Source of the DNA: Azoarcus sp.
GTDB taxonomy: Bacteria > Pseudomonadota > Gammaproteobacteria > Burkholderiales > Rhodocyclaceae
DNA: 5,721 bases
NCBI GenBank assembly: GCA_031268685.1
Contig: JAIRWW010000083.1
Span: 1-5,721, forward strand
Direction: 5' to 3'
Position numbers and translations under genes: made by a program. Shown here one piece after another: positions 1 to 5,093 of this stretch (position 1 is its first letter; each line of letters begins with the position of its first letter). The notes beneath the pieces were generated by a model. That model saw only the letters and a list, made by a program, of their open reading frames with translations. It had not been told where the DNA came from and ran no database searches.

Positions 1-1
1 C

Positions 2-1996
2 CGCTTTCTCGCCGCCCGCGATGCTGTGCGCAAAGGCGACAGGGAGACGCTCGAACAGCTCGCCAACGAAGCAGGCGGCCATCCCCTGGACAGCTACGTC
101 CGCTATTGGCTGCTTTTCACTGGGCTGGCAAAGCCGGTCGCCCCATCGCCGGAAGAGCTGAACCAGTTTCTTGAGGCCGAAGCGGGCACGCTGCTCGCCG
201 AACGCCTGCGTATCGACTGGCTGCGCAGGATGGCCAAAAATGGCGAGTCGGAAGGTTTTCTCCAGGTCTACGCAGGCGTGCAGAATCCGGACAGTGAATT
301 GCGCTGCATGGCGTGGAATGCCCGTCTGGCCAGCGGCGACGGGAGGGTTCTCGATGAGGTCGCCGCAAGCTGGTCGTCGCTCACGCTGGCGCATGCCGCT
401 TGTACGCCCGTGTTGCGCGCGGCGGTGGAGCGCGGGAAGGTGAGCAACGATGAGGCTTGGCAGCTTTTCCGCCGCCGGGTCGATTTACGTTCGCCGTCGC
501 GGGCGCGCAATGTTCTGGCCTGGCTCGACAGTAGCAGGCTCAAGGCTTTCGACCAGGCCATGCGCGGGCCGAAACGCTATCTCACCCGCTTGCCCGCCAA
601 GTTCGCCGCCAGCCGCGCCGGACGCGAACTGGCGCTGGCCGCGCTTGCCCGGCTGGCGCGCGACGATGTCGATGCCGCCCACACCCGTTTTTTGCGCATC
701 TCGAAACGGCTGAACGCCAGCGAACGCGCCCATGCCTGGGCAGTGCTGGCGCTGCGCGCCGCTCAGGAACAGAGGCCGTCGGCGGCGGCATGGTATCGCA
801 ATGCGGGCGCAACGCCGATGAGCGCGACTCAACGCGCATGGCGCGTGCGCGTGGCCTTGCGCGACGGCCAGTGGCAAGCGGTTCTCACGGCCATCGACGG
901 GCTGAATGCCGAGGAACGCGCGCTGCCCGAGTGGGTTTATTGGCGCGGCCGCGCTTTGAAGGCTCTGAACAAGACGAGCGAGGCAAACAAGGCATTCCAG
1001 CGCATTGCCAGCGTGCCGGATTTTTACGGAATTCTCGCTAACGAAGAACTCGGTCAGCAGTTCGATCCGCGCGCGGCACATGCCGCGCCCACGGCCTCCA
1101 GCCTGGGTGAGCCTGTCGCCAGTAATGCGGCCCTCGACGGCGATGCGGCAGGAAACGGCAACGGTAACGGCAACGACGACGCGGCGGAAAGCGCGGGCGA
1201 AGACACCACGGATGCCGATGGCGGCAACGCGGAAAGCATTCCCGCGGCGACATCCGCCGTTACGGGGCCGAGCGCCGATAAACACCCGGGCTTTCAGCGC
1301 GCGCTGGCGCTTTTCCGGCTCGATCTGCGCCTTGAGGCTATACGGGAATGGAACTGGTCGCTTCGCGGACGCGACGAGGCTTTCCGCCTTGCCGCGGCGC
1401 GGCTGGCTTTGAACAACCACCTCTACGACCGCGCCATTACGTCGGCGGAACTCGCCAACCCCGCCGGGGCATGGGAGTTGCGCTTTCTGACGCCTTTCCG
1501 CGAAATCATCGAGCCGCACACTACGGCCAAGAGCCTGGATATAAGTTGGGTATATGGGGTGATGCGCCAGGAGAGCCGGTTTATCATCCCGTCCCGTTCG
1601 TCTACCGGGGCGCAGGGTTTGATGCAGGTGATGCCGGCCACCGGCAAGTGGGTGGCGAAAAAGCTCGGGCTGTATTACCACCCCGGTCTGTTGAGAGACC
1701 CGGAAACCAATGTCGAACTCGGTACGGGATACATGCGCATCATTCTGGATGAACTCGAAAACAATGCTGTGCTGGCGGCAGCGGGCTACAACGCGGGGCC
1801 GAGCCGGGCGCGGCGCTGGCGAGACGACAGCCACCCGCTGGAAGGAGCCATCTACGCCGAAACCATCCCGTTCGACGAGACCCGCGATTACGTGAAGCAT
1901 GTTATGGCCAATACGGTGATTTATGCCGCATTGATAGAAGGCAAGCCGCAATCGCTCAAGGCGCGGCTTGGTACGATTTTGCCGAAAATGGACTGA
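2..1996 (+). CDS. slt: Soluble lytic murein transglycosylase, Slt70 type (5' end missing)
   Basis: This periplasmic enzyme cleaves the MurNAc-GlcNAc bond of peptidoglycan, forming 1,6-anhydromuropeptides during wall turnover. The frame is open from the first bases of the window and reads RFLAARDAVRKGD before the GTG at 26. That stretch is typical Slt N-terminal sequence, so the true start and signal peptide lie upstream. Numbering from the GTG, residues 1 to about 350 form the alpha-helical superhelix. Residues about 350-418 are a low-complexity insert rich in Ala, Gly, Asn, Asp and Glu. The linker resumes at HPGFQRALALFRL, and the C-terminal SLT domain covers about 500-640. Visible motifs are RQESRF with catalytic Glu516, GLMQVMPATG near 531-540, and AAGYNAGP at about 585-592. 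The family C-terminal signature (YAETIPFDETRDYVKHVMAN) is also present. The stop lies 5 bases before cca, suggesting co-transcription. The insert is longer than the short linker I would expect. The family call is secure. Confidence 0.95.
   Translation, partial: RFLAARDAVRKGDRETLEQLANEAGGHPLDSYVRYWLLFTGLAKPVAPSPEELNQFLEAEAGTLLAERLRIDWLRRMAKNGESEGFLQVYAGVQNPDSELRCMAWNARLASGDGRVLDEVAASWSSLTLAHAACTPVLRAAVERGKVSNDEAWQLFRRRVDLRSPSRARNVLAWLDSSRLKAFDQAMRGPKRYLTRLPAKFAASRAGRELALAALARLARDDVDAAHTRFLRISKRLNASERAHAWAVLALRAAQEQRPSAAAWYRNAGATPMSATQRAWRVRVALRDGQWQAVLTAIDGLNAEERALPEWVYWRGRALKALNKTSEANKAFQRIASVPDFYGILANEELGQQFDPRAAHAAPTASSLGEPVASNAALDGDAAGNGNGNGNDDAAESAGEDTTDADGGNAESIPAATSAVTGPSADKHPGFQRALALFRLDLRLEAIREWNWSLRGRDEAFRLAAARLALNNHLYDRAITSAELANPAGAWELRFLTPFREIIEPHTTAKSLDISWVYGVMRQESRFIIPSRSSTGAQGLMQVMPATGKWVAKKLGLYYHPGLLRDPETNVELGTGYMRIILDELENNAVLAAAGYNAGPSRARRWRDDSHPLEGAIYAETIPFDETRDYVKHVMANTVIYAALIEGKPQSLKARLGTILPKMD
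1151..1174 (+). repeat. Hexanucleotide tandem repeat inside slt, four units encoding (Gly-Asn)4
   Basis: Four consecutive 6-base units (GGAAAC, GGCAAC, GGTAAC, GGCAAC) encode Gly-Asn four times at residues 376-383 of the partial Slt. They sit in the low-complexity linker. The unit length is a multiple of three, so gain or loss of a copy would change linker length without shifting the frame. The units differ mostly at third positions, so the repeat is not recent or perfectly homogeneous. Confidence 0.8.
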
Positions 1997-2001
1997 TCGC
2001 C

Positions 2002-3279
2002 ATGCGCGCATATGTTGTCGGCGGCGCGGTGCGCGATGCTCTGCTCGGCCTGCCAGTCAAAGATCGGGACTGGGTTGTGGTGGGTGAGACGCCCGAGGCG
2101 ATGACCGCGCGCGGTTTTCGTCCAGTGGGGCGGGATGTTCCGGTTTTTTTGCATCCGGAAACCCACGAGGAATACGCGCTCGCGCGCACCGAACGCAAGA
2201 GCGGGCACGGTTACACTGGTTTTGTCTGTTATTCCTCGCCCGATGTCACTCTGGAAGAAGACTTGCTGCGGCGCGATCTTTCGATCAACGCTATCGCCAA
2301 CGATGCCGACGGCGGCATCATCGACCCCCATGGCGGCGTGCGCGACCTCGAAGCCAGGGTTTTGCGCCATCTCGGCCCGGCCTTTGCCGAAGACCCTCTG
2401 CGCGTCCTGCGCGTGGCGCGTTTCGCCGCCCGGCTGCCCGATTTCACCCTCGCGCCGGAAACGCTGGCCCTGATGCAAAAAATGAGCGCCAGCGGCGAGT
2501 TGAATCACCTCGTGCCCGAACGGATATGGAAGGAGTTGACGCGCGGTCTCATGGAAGCGCGGCCTTCGCGGATGTTCCGCGTCCTGCGGGAATGCGGCGC
2601 GCTCGCTGTCATCCTCCCAGAACTGGATCGGCTCTTCGGCGTGCCGCAGCCGCCGCAATACCATCCAGAGATAGATGCCGGTGTGCATACGATGCTGACT
2701 GTCGACCACGCCGCCAGCGCCGGGTATCCGTTGGAAGTACGCTGGGCCTGTCTGCTGCACGATCTCGGCAAAGGCGAAACGCCAGCCGATGTTTTGCCGC
2801 ATCACTACGCGCATGAATCCCGCGGCGCGCTGCTGGCCGAACAAGTCTCGGAGCGCCTGCGCGCGTCCGCCCGCTGCCGCGAGTTCGCCACTATCTTCGC
2901 CCGCGAACACGGGCACTTCGGCCGTATCGGCGAATTGCGCCCCGGCACCGTGGTCGAAATCCTGGAGCGTTGCGACGCCGCGCGGCGGCCCGAGCGTTTT
3001 TACGCATTGCTCGACGCTTCGTCTTGCGATTATTTTGGCCGTGGTGGAGACTGGCCTTCCCCTTGGCCGTCCGCCGCAGCATGGGCACATGCGATGGAAG
3101 CCTTTCTCAGCGTAGACGCTGGCGCACTGGCCCGCAGCACCGCCGAACGCGGGCAAATCCCCGTCCGCCTCCATGCCGCGCGTGCTGTTGCCGTGCGCGC
3201 CTGCCTGCAAGGCAACACGACGCCCGGCAAGCCCGATATACCTACAATTCACTTTCCCCCTGAAAACCAAAAACAATGA
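2002..3279 (+). CDS. cca: CCA-adding tRNA nucleotidyltransferase (multifunctional CCA protein with HD domain)
   Basis: This cytoplasmic enzyme builds or repairs the 3'-CCA end of tRNAs from CTP and ATP without a nucleic-acid template. The 425-residue protein has the class II (bacterial) layout. The nucleotide-binding GGAVRD is at 7-12 and the metal-binding DRD at 21-23. RRDLSINAIA starts at 90, and EDPLRVLRVAR spans 130-140 with Arg134, Arg137 and Arg140. These positions match the E. coli enzyme closely. An HD phosphohydrolase domain follows, with His221, His229 and His253-Asp254 in HDLGKGETP. In the E. coli-type enzyme this domain gives 2',3'-cyclic phosphodiesterase, 2'-nucleotidase and phosphatase activities. 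The ATG at 2002 is supported by YVVGGAVRD directly after it. There is no good Shine-Dalgarno, but the slt stop is 5 bases upstream, so coupling is likely. The last 20 or so residues (from NTTPGKPD) are a low-complexity tail that looks unconserved. The stop overlaps the hydrolase start in ATGA. Confidence 0.96.
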   Translation: MRAYVVGGAVRDALLGLPVKDRDWVVVGETPEAMTARGFRPVGRDVPVFLHPETHEEYALARTERKSGHGYTGFVCYSSPDVTLEEDLLRRDLSINAIANDADGGIIDPHGGVRDLEARVLRHLGPAFAEDPLRVLRVARFAARLPDFTLAPETLALMQKMSASGELNHLVPERIWKELTRGLMEARPSRMFRVLRECGALAVILPELDRLFGVPQPPQYHPEIDAGVHTMLTVDHAASAGYPLEVRWACLLHDLGKGETPADVLPHHYAHESRGALLAEQVSERLRASARCREFATIFAREHGHFGRIGELRPGTVVEILERCDAARRPERFYALLDASSCDYFGRGGDWPSPWPSAAAWAHAMEAFLSVDAGALARSTAERGQIPVRLHAARAVAVRACLQGNTTPGKPDIPTIHFPPENQKQ

Positions 3280-4094
3280 ACACAGCTCAAACCGCCGCAA
3301 AAATCCCCACTTCCCTGGAAATCATTACTTATCCGCCCGTTGCCAATGCGCATCGCACGCCGCTTCTTTTCGTCCATGGCGCTTACGTCGCCGCCTGGTG
3401 CTGGGAAGAGCATTTCCTGCCCTGGTTCGCCAAGCGAGGCTGGAACGCCTGTGCGCTTTCGCTGACCGGCCATGGCAACAGCCGTGGCCGCGTCGATCTT
3501 GATTATTTGACTATCGACAACTACGTGGACGACATTGCCGAAGTCGCCGCCACCCTGCCATCGCCACCGGTGCTGATCGGTCACTCCATGGGCGGCATGG
3601 TGGTGCAGAAATATCTCGAACAGGCAGCTGCCCCCGCTGTGGTGCTGATGGCTTCGGTGCCGCCGCAAGGCTTGATCAGTTCGGCGCTCGGCATGTTGTT
3701 TACGACTCCGCATTTGTTGTTCGACCTGAACCGCGTCATGGGCGGCGGCGAACCCAGCGTCGATAGTCTGCGCGAAGCGCTTTTCCACCAGCCGGTTTCT
3801 ACTGAAAAGCTCCAGCGATACTGGCAGCTGTCCCAGCCTGAATCTCATCGCGCGCTCTGGGATATGACTTTGTACAACCTGCCGCACCCCGGCAAAGCCT
3901 ACAAAGCGCCAATGTTGGTTCTCGGCGCGGAATACGACCGTCTGGTGCCGCCCAACCAGGTGTACATGACGGCAAATACTTACGGAACCAAGCCGGAAAT
4001 CTTCGCCGGAATAGGCCACGGCATGATGCTCGAACGCGGCTGGGAAAGCGTTGCCACGCGCATCGACGAATGGCTCGGCGCGCAAGGTCTGTAA
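3276..4094 (+). CDS. Alpha/beta hydrolase, substrate unknown
   Basis: This 272-residue protein has the alpha/beta hydrolase fold. The oxyanion-hole segment LLFVHGAYVAAWCW contains His34-Gly35. The nucleophile elbow IGHSMGG places Ser104 as the catalytic nucleophile. The probable acid is Asp221 in VLGAEYDRLVPP and the probable base is His248 in GIGHGMMLERGW, so the triad is complete. Residues about 128-200 form the variable helical lid between strands 6 and 7. No signal peptide or membrane segment is seen, so it is probably cytoplasmic. The triad fits an esterase, lipase, lactonase or amidase, and nothing visible separates these. The ATG at 3276 overlaps the cca stop by four bases. No purine-rich Shine-Dalgarno is seen in the bases before it, so reinitiation after cca is the likely mode of translation. 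The following 93-base gap has a small GC-rich hairpin near 4113-4125 (GCGGC/GCCGC) but no T-run, so no convincing terminator. Confidence 0.9.
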   Translation: MNTAQTAAKIPTSLEIITYPPVANAHRTPLLFVHGAYVAAWCWEEHFLPWFAKRGWNACALSLTGHGNSRGRVDLDYLTIDNYVDDIAEVAATLPSPPVLIGHSMGGMVVQKYLEQAAAPAVVLMASVPPQGLISSALGMLFTTPHLLFDLNRVMGGGEPSVDSLREALFHQPVSTEKLQRYWQLSQPESHRALWDMTLYNLPHPGKAYKAPMLVLGAEYDRLVPPNQVYMTANTYGTKPEIFAGIGHGMMLERGWESVATRIDEWLGAQGL

Positions 4095-4192
4095 TCCGGC
4101 GTGACGAAATACGCGGCCCTGCCGCGCCGCGTCCTAAAGCCCTCCCGGCATAATCCGTAGTAATGGACATGAAGAAAGCAAACGGATATGAC

Positions 4193-4197
4193 GGAGG
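4193..4197 (+). promoter_or_regulatory. Strong ribosome binding site (GGAGG) of the small gene
   Basis: GGAGG is complementary to the 3' end of 16S rRNA. It lies 5 bases before ATG 4203 and 8 bases before ATG 4206. It falls inside the longer reading that starts at 4188, so it argues for a start at 4203 or 4206. Confidence 0.65.
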
Positions 4198-4202
4198 ATG
4201 CC

Positions 4203-4397
4203 ATGATGAGAGTAATAGACATGGAAGATGGCAGTATCGTCAGCGATTACACGACAGCCGGGCCAGAAAACCATGAAGTGCGACAACCGGCCGATTACCC
4301 CCTACCCCAATTACAGGAAGTAAGTCTCCCTCCCAAGGCGGTTTGCCCACCGCCTCCCTTGAATATCGATGCTCTTCTCGCGGCGTTCGATGCTTGA
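4203..4397 (+). CDS. Small hypothetical protein of about 64 residues with its own terminator
   Basis: I do not recognise this product. The frame is open from ATG 4188, but a strong GGAGG at 4193-4197 sits 5 bases before ATG 4203 and 8 bases before ATG 4206. The start is therefore most likely 4203 or 4206, giving 64 or 63 residues, not the 69 from 4188. The product begins MMRVIDMEDGSIVSDY and has a Pro-rich middle and C-terminal part (QPADYPLPQL, CPPPPL). It ends in a short amphipathic stretch, NIDALLAAFDA. It has one Cys, no membrane segment and no signal peptide, and looks acidic and largely disordered after about residue 18. The case for a real gene is the ribosome binding site plus the strong terminator starting 13 bases after the stop. 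CATAAT at 4149-4154 could be a -10 element, but no -35 is seen. It might be a regulatory peptide or an orphan small protein; the sequence does not decide. Confidence 0.6.
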   Translation: MMRVIDMEDGSIVSDYTTAGPENHEVRQPADYPLPQLQEVSLPPKAVCPPPPLNIDALLAAFDA

Positions 4398-4409
4398 TCA
4401 AGGGTTCAG

Positions 4410-4445
4410 CCGGCCCAAGGGATAAACCCTGGGGCCGGTCTTTTT
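4410..4445 (+). terminator. Rho-independent terminator of the small gene
   Basis: The outer stem pairs CCGGCCC (4410-4416) with GGGCCGG (4432-4438). After a single A/G mismatch, an inner stem pairs AGGG (4418-4421) with CCCT (4427-4430) around an ATAAA loop. The stem is followed by TCTTTTT (4439-4445). The T-run is on the plus strand only, so it acts for the upstream small gene. On the minus strand, where brnA transcription would arrive, the hairpin is preceded by an A-run and not followed by T residues, so it is not an obvious brnA terminator. Confidence 0.9.
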
Positions 4446-4480
4446 ATGTCCACGAGCTGCGCCGTGGGCGATTCATATTG

Positions 4481-4765
4481 TCATGAATGAAGTTCTTCCC
4501 GAATCACTTGCCGCAAGGTTTCAGCGATTTGCTGGCCGCGCATCGCTTCGCGCAGGGCGGCGTTCATCAGCGTCTGATACCCGCGCCCACCCGCCCGCGC
4601 CTTGTACCAAGCCACGACATCGGGGTCGAGCGTGATGTTGATCTTCAGCTTCTTCCCAACGGGTTCGAGGCCGACGCGATGCACGGCGCAGGCAAAGTCT
4701 TCCGCCGTCCAGGCAGGCGTTTCGTCCAGATCATCCGAGGCTGGCAAAGTAGTTTTCCCGTTCAT
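4481..4765 (-). CDS. brnA: BrnA-type antitoxin (ribbon-helix-helix), apparently orphan
   Basis: BrnA antitoxins bind and neutralise the BrnT ribonuclease toxin and, as dimers, repress their own operon through a DNA-binding ribbon-helix-helix fold. The 94-residue product has the family arrangement. WTAEDFACAVHR at about 19-30 comes first. KINITLDPDVVAWYKA at about 41-56 and GRGYQTLMNAALREAM at about 60-75 follow; this is the DNA-binding and dimerisation core. A basic-acidic C-terminal helix completes it. The frame also opens at ATG 4825 and 4795, but ATG 4765 has GGAGGG nine bases upstream (minus strand, 4780-4775) and gives a normal family N-terminus. The start lies inside the 3' end of a brnT-like remnant with a 35-base overlap, matching the usual toxin-first order. 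Because the toxin's 5' end is missing, so probably is the native autoregulated promoter, and what drives brnA now is unclear. A weak hairpin at 4448-4469 follows the stop, without a T-run in this direction. Confidence 0.85.
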   Translation of the reverse strand: MNGKTTLPASDDLDETPAWTAEDFACAVHRVGLEPVGKKLKINITLDPDVVAWYKARAGGRGYQTLMNAALREAMRGQQIAETLRQVIREELHS

Positions 4766-4853
4766 GGCGTTCGGCCCTCCGCATGGAAATGACATGAATT
4801 TCGTCTTCGGTTTCGGTGTGGGCAATGACCACTACCGTTTCGCCCAGCAGCCC
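4731..4853 (-). pseudogene. brnT: C-terminal remnant of a BrnT-type ribonuclease toxin
   Basis: BrnT is a RelE-fold ribonuclease toxin of about 90 residues. Only about its last 40 codons are here. Read on the minus strand, the remnant contains GETVVVIAHTETEDEIHVI and then SMRRAERHERENYFASLG before a TGA at 4733-4731. This matches the typical BrnT end, with a VVV-HT strand, an R/H-I-I-S strand and the basic R-A-x-x-x-E-R-x-x-Y/F helix. In frame just upstream is a TGA (4856-4854). No frame further upstream shows the BrnT N-terminal features (a D-x-x-K-N segment, KHGVSFE, DYGE-x-R). There is no usable start codon in the remnant. One minus-strand frame upstream, reading DELRSQALGEG, could join the remnant by a one-base shift and vaguely resembles the E-x-R region, but what precedes it does not look like BrnT. 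The remnant therefore appears 5'-truncated and non-functional. It contains the ribosome binding site of brnA. Confidence 0.7.
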
Positions 4854-4864
4854 TCACCGAGGGC
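4850..4864. repeat. Perfect 6-bp inverted repeat at the brnT breakpoint
   Basis: GCCCTC (4850-4855) and GAGGGC (4859-4864) flank a 3-base ACC loop. The repeat sits exactly where similarity to BrnT ends and where the in-frame stop occurs. It may be a scar of the deletion or insertion that removed the toxin's N-terminal half, or chance in GC-rich DNA. Confidence 0.5.
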
Positions 4865-5014
4865 TTGCGATCGAAGTTCATCAACAATGTTGCGACCCTT
4901 GAGCAATACGCGCAGAAAATCAGCGATCTGTCCGTCAGAGTGAGGAAGCTCCAACGCTGGAACGCAGAGACGCGGAAACCAGCACCATTGCCACGATTAC
5001 GAATATTGCATTAA
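4865..5014. other. Unassigned segment between the brnT remnant and sodB
   Basis: This stretch of about 150 bases has several overlapping open frames and no credible start codon. The plus-strand frame with a stop at 5012-5014 reads FINNVATLEQYAQKISDL and then a basic run. A minus-strand frame reads [19 protein letters not shown] and ends at a TAG inside the brnT remnant region. Either could be a fragment of a lost gene; I recognise neither. The part at about 4945-4978 (GAAGCTCCAACGCTGGAACG and what follows) resembles GC-rich dispersed intergenic sequence seen in proteobacteria, but this cannot be shown from one copy. The right end holds the candidate sodB promoter. Confidence 0.3.
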
Positions 5015-5017
5015 GAT
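4988..5017 (+). promoter_or_regulatory. Candidate sigma70 promoter for sodB
   Basis: TTGCCA (4988-4993) matches five of six bases of the -35 consensus. TAAGAT (5012-5017) matches four of six bases of the -10 consensus, and the spacing is 18 bases. Transcription would start near 5024 and give a leader of about 70 bases. A small inverted repeat, GCAT-TAAG-ATGC (5008-5019), covers the -10 element and could be an operator half-site pair. No regulator can be named from the sequence. Confidence 0.4.
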
Positions 5018-5053
5018 GCCGGGTGCGCCCGAATGCGGCGACACATTAAAACA

Positions 5054-5070
5054 CGGCCATGCCATGGCCG
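5054..5070. promoter_or_regulatory. Perfect palindrome in the presumed sodB leader
   Basis: CGGCCATG (5054-5061) and CATGGCCG (5063-5070) are exact inverted copies around a single C. As DNA this is a 17-base dyad suited to a dimeric regulator. As RNA it could fold into a 6-7 bp stem with a loop of a few bases, ending 11 bases before the sodB ribosome binding site. Its role is inferred from position only. Confidence 0.45.
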
Positions 5071-5081
5071 CACAAACCGAC

Positions 5082-5086
5082 AGGAG
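5082..5086 (+). promoter_or_regulatory. Ribosome binding site of sodB (AGGAG), fixing the start
   Basis: AGGAG lies seven bases before ATG 5094. This supports that start over the in-frame ATG at 5016, which would add 26 residues unlike any SodB N-terminus. Confidence 0.8.
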
Positions 5087-5093
5087 ATCGACA

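Noticed and set aside
26..28. GTG at 26 as the true start of slt
   Set aside because: The frame stays open to the window edge and the residues before it look like normal Slt sequence. No signal peptide follows 26.
485..2011. 508-codon open frame on the minus strand opposite slt
   Set aside because: It lies antisense to a gene with clear Slt motifs, its translation is Arg, Pro and Ala rich with no domain, and long antisense frames are expected in GC-rich coding DNA.
3243..3248. TACAAT as a -10 element of an internal promoter for the hydrolase
   Set aside because: No -35-like hexamer is found 16-18 bases upstream, and the ATGA overlap already explains expression.
1921..3300. 459-codon open frame on the minus strand opposite cca
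   Set aside because: It is antisense to a gene with every CCA-enzyme motif, and its composition is that of a shadow frame.
3249..4085. 278-codon open frame on the minus strand opposite the hydrolase
   Set aside because: The plus strand has a complete Ser-Asp-His triad in the right order; the minus frame shows no family features.
4149..4154. CATAAT as a -10 element for the small gene
   Set aside because: The match is good, but the region 16-18 bases upstream is GC-rich with no -35 resemblance. It is noted under the gene but not called as a promoter.
4448..4469. Hairpin GTCCACG/CGTGGGC as the brnA terminator
   Set aside because: It has a plausible 7-bp stem with one wobble pair, but on the minus strand it is followed by A residues, not T residues.
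4766..4825. Earlier ATG starts for brnA at 4825 or 4795
   Set aside because: They add residues unlike BrnA and run further into the toxin remnant, while ATG 4765 has a GGAGGG at proper spacing.
4487..4943. Plus-strand open frames opposite brnA (4487-4792 and 4602-4943)
   Set aside because: They are antisense to a recognisable antitoxin and toxin remnant and have no ribosome binding site or family features.
5016..5093. N-terminal extension of SodB from ATG 5016
   Set aside because: The added 26 residues are not SodB-like and overlap the palindrome and the ribosome binding site of the ATG at 5094.
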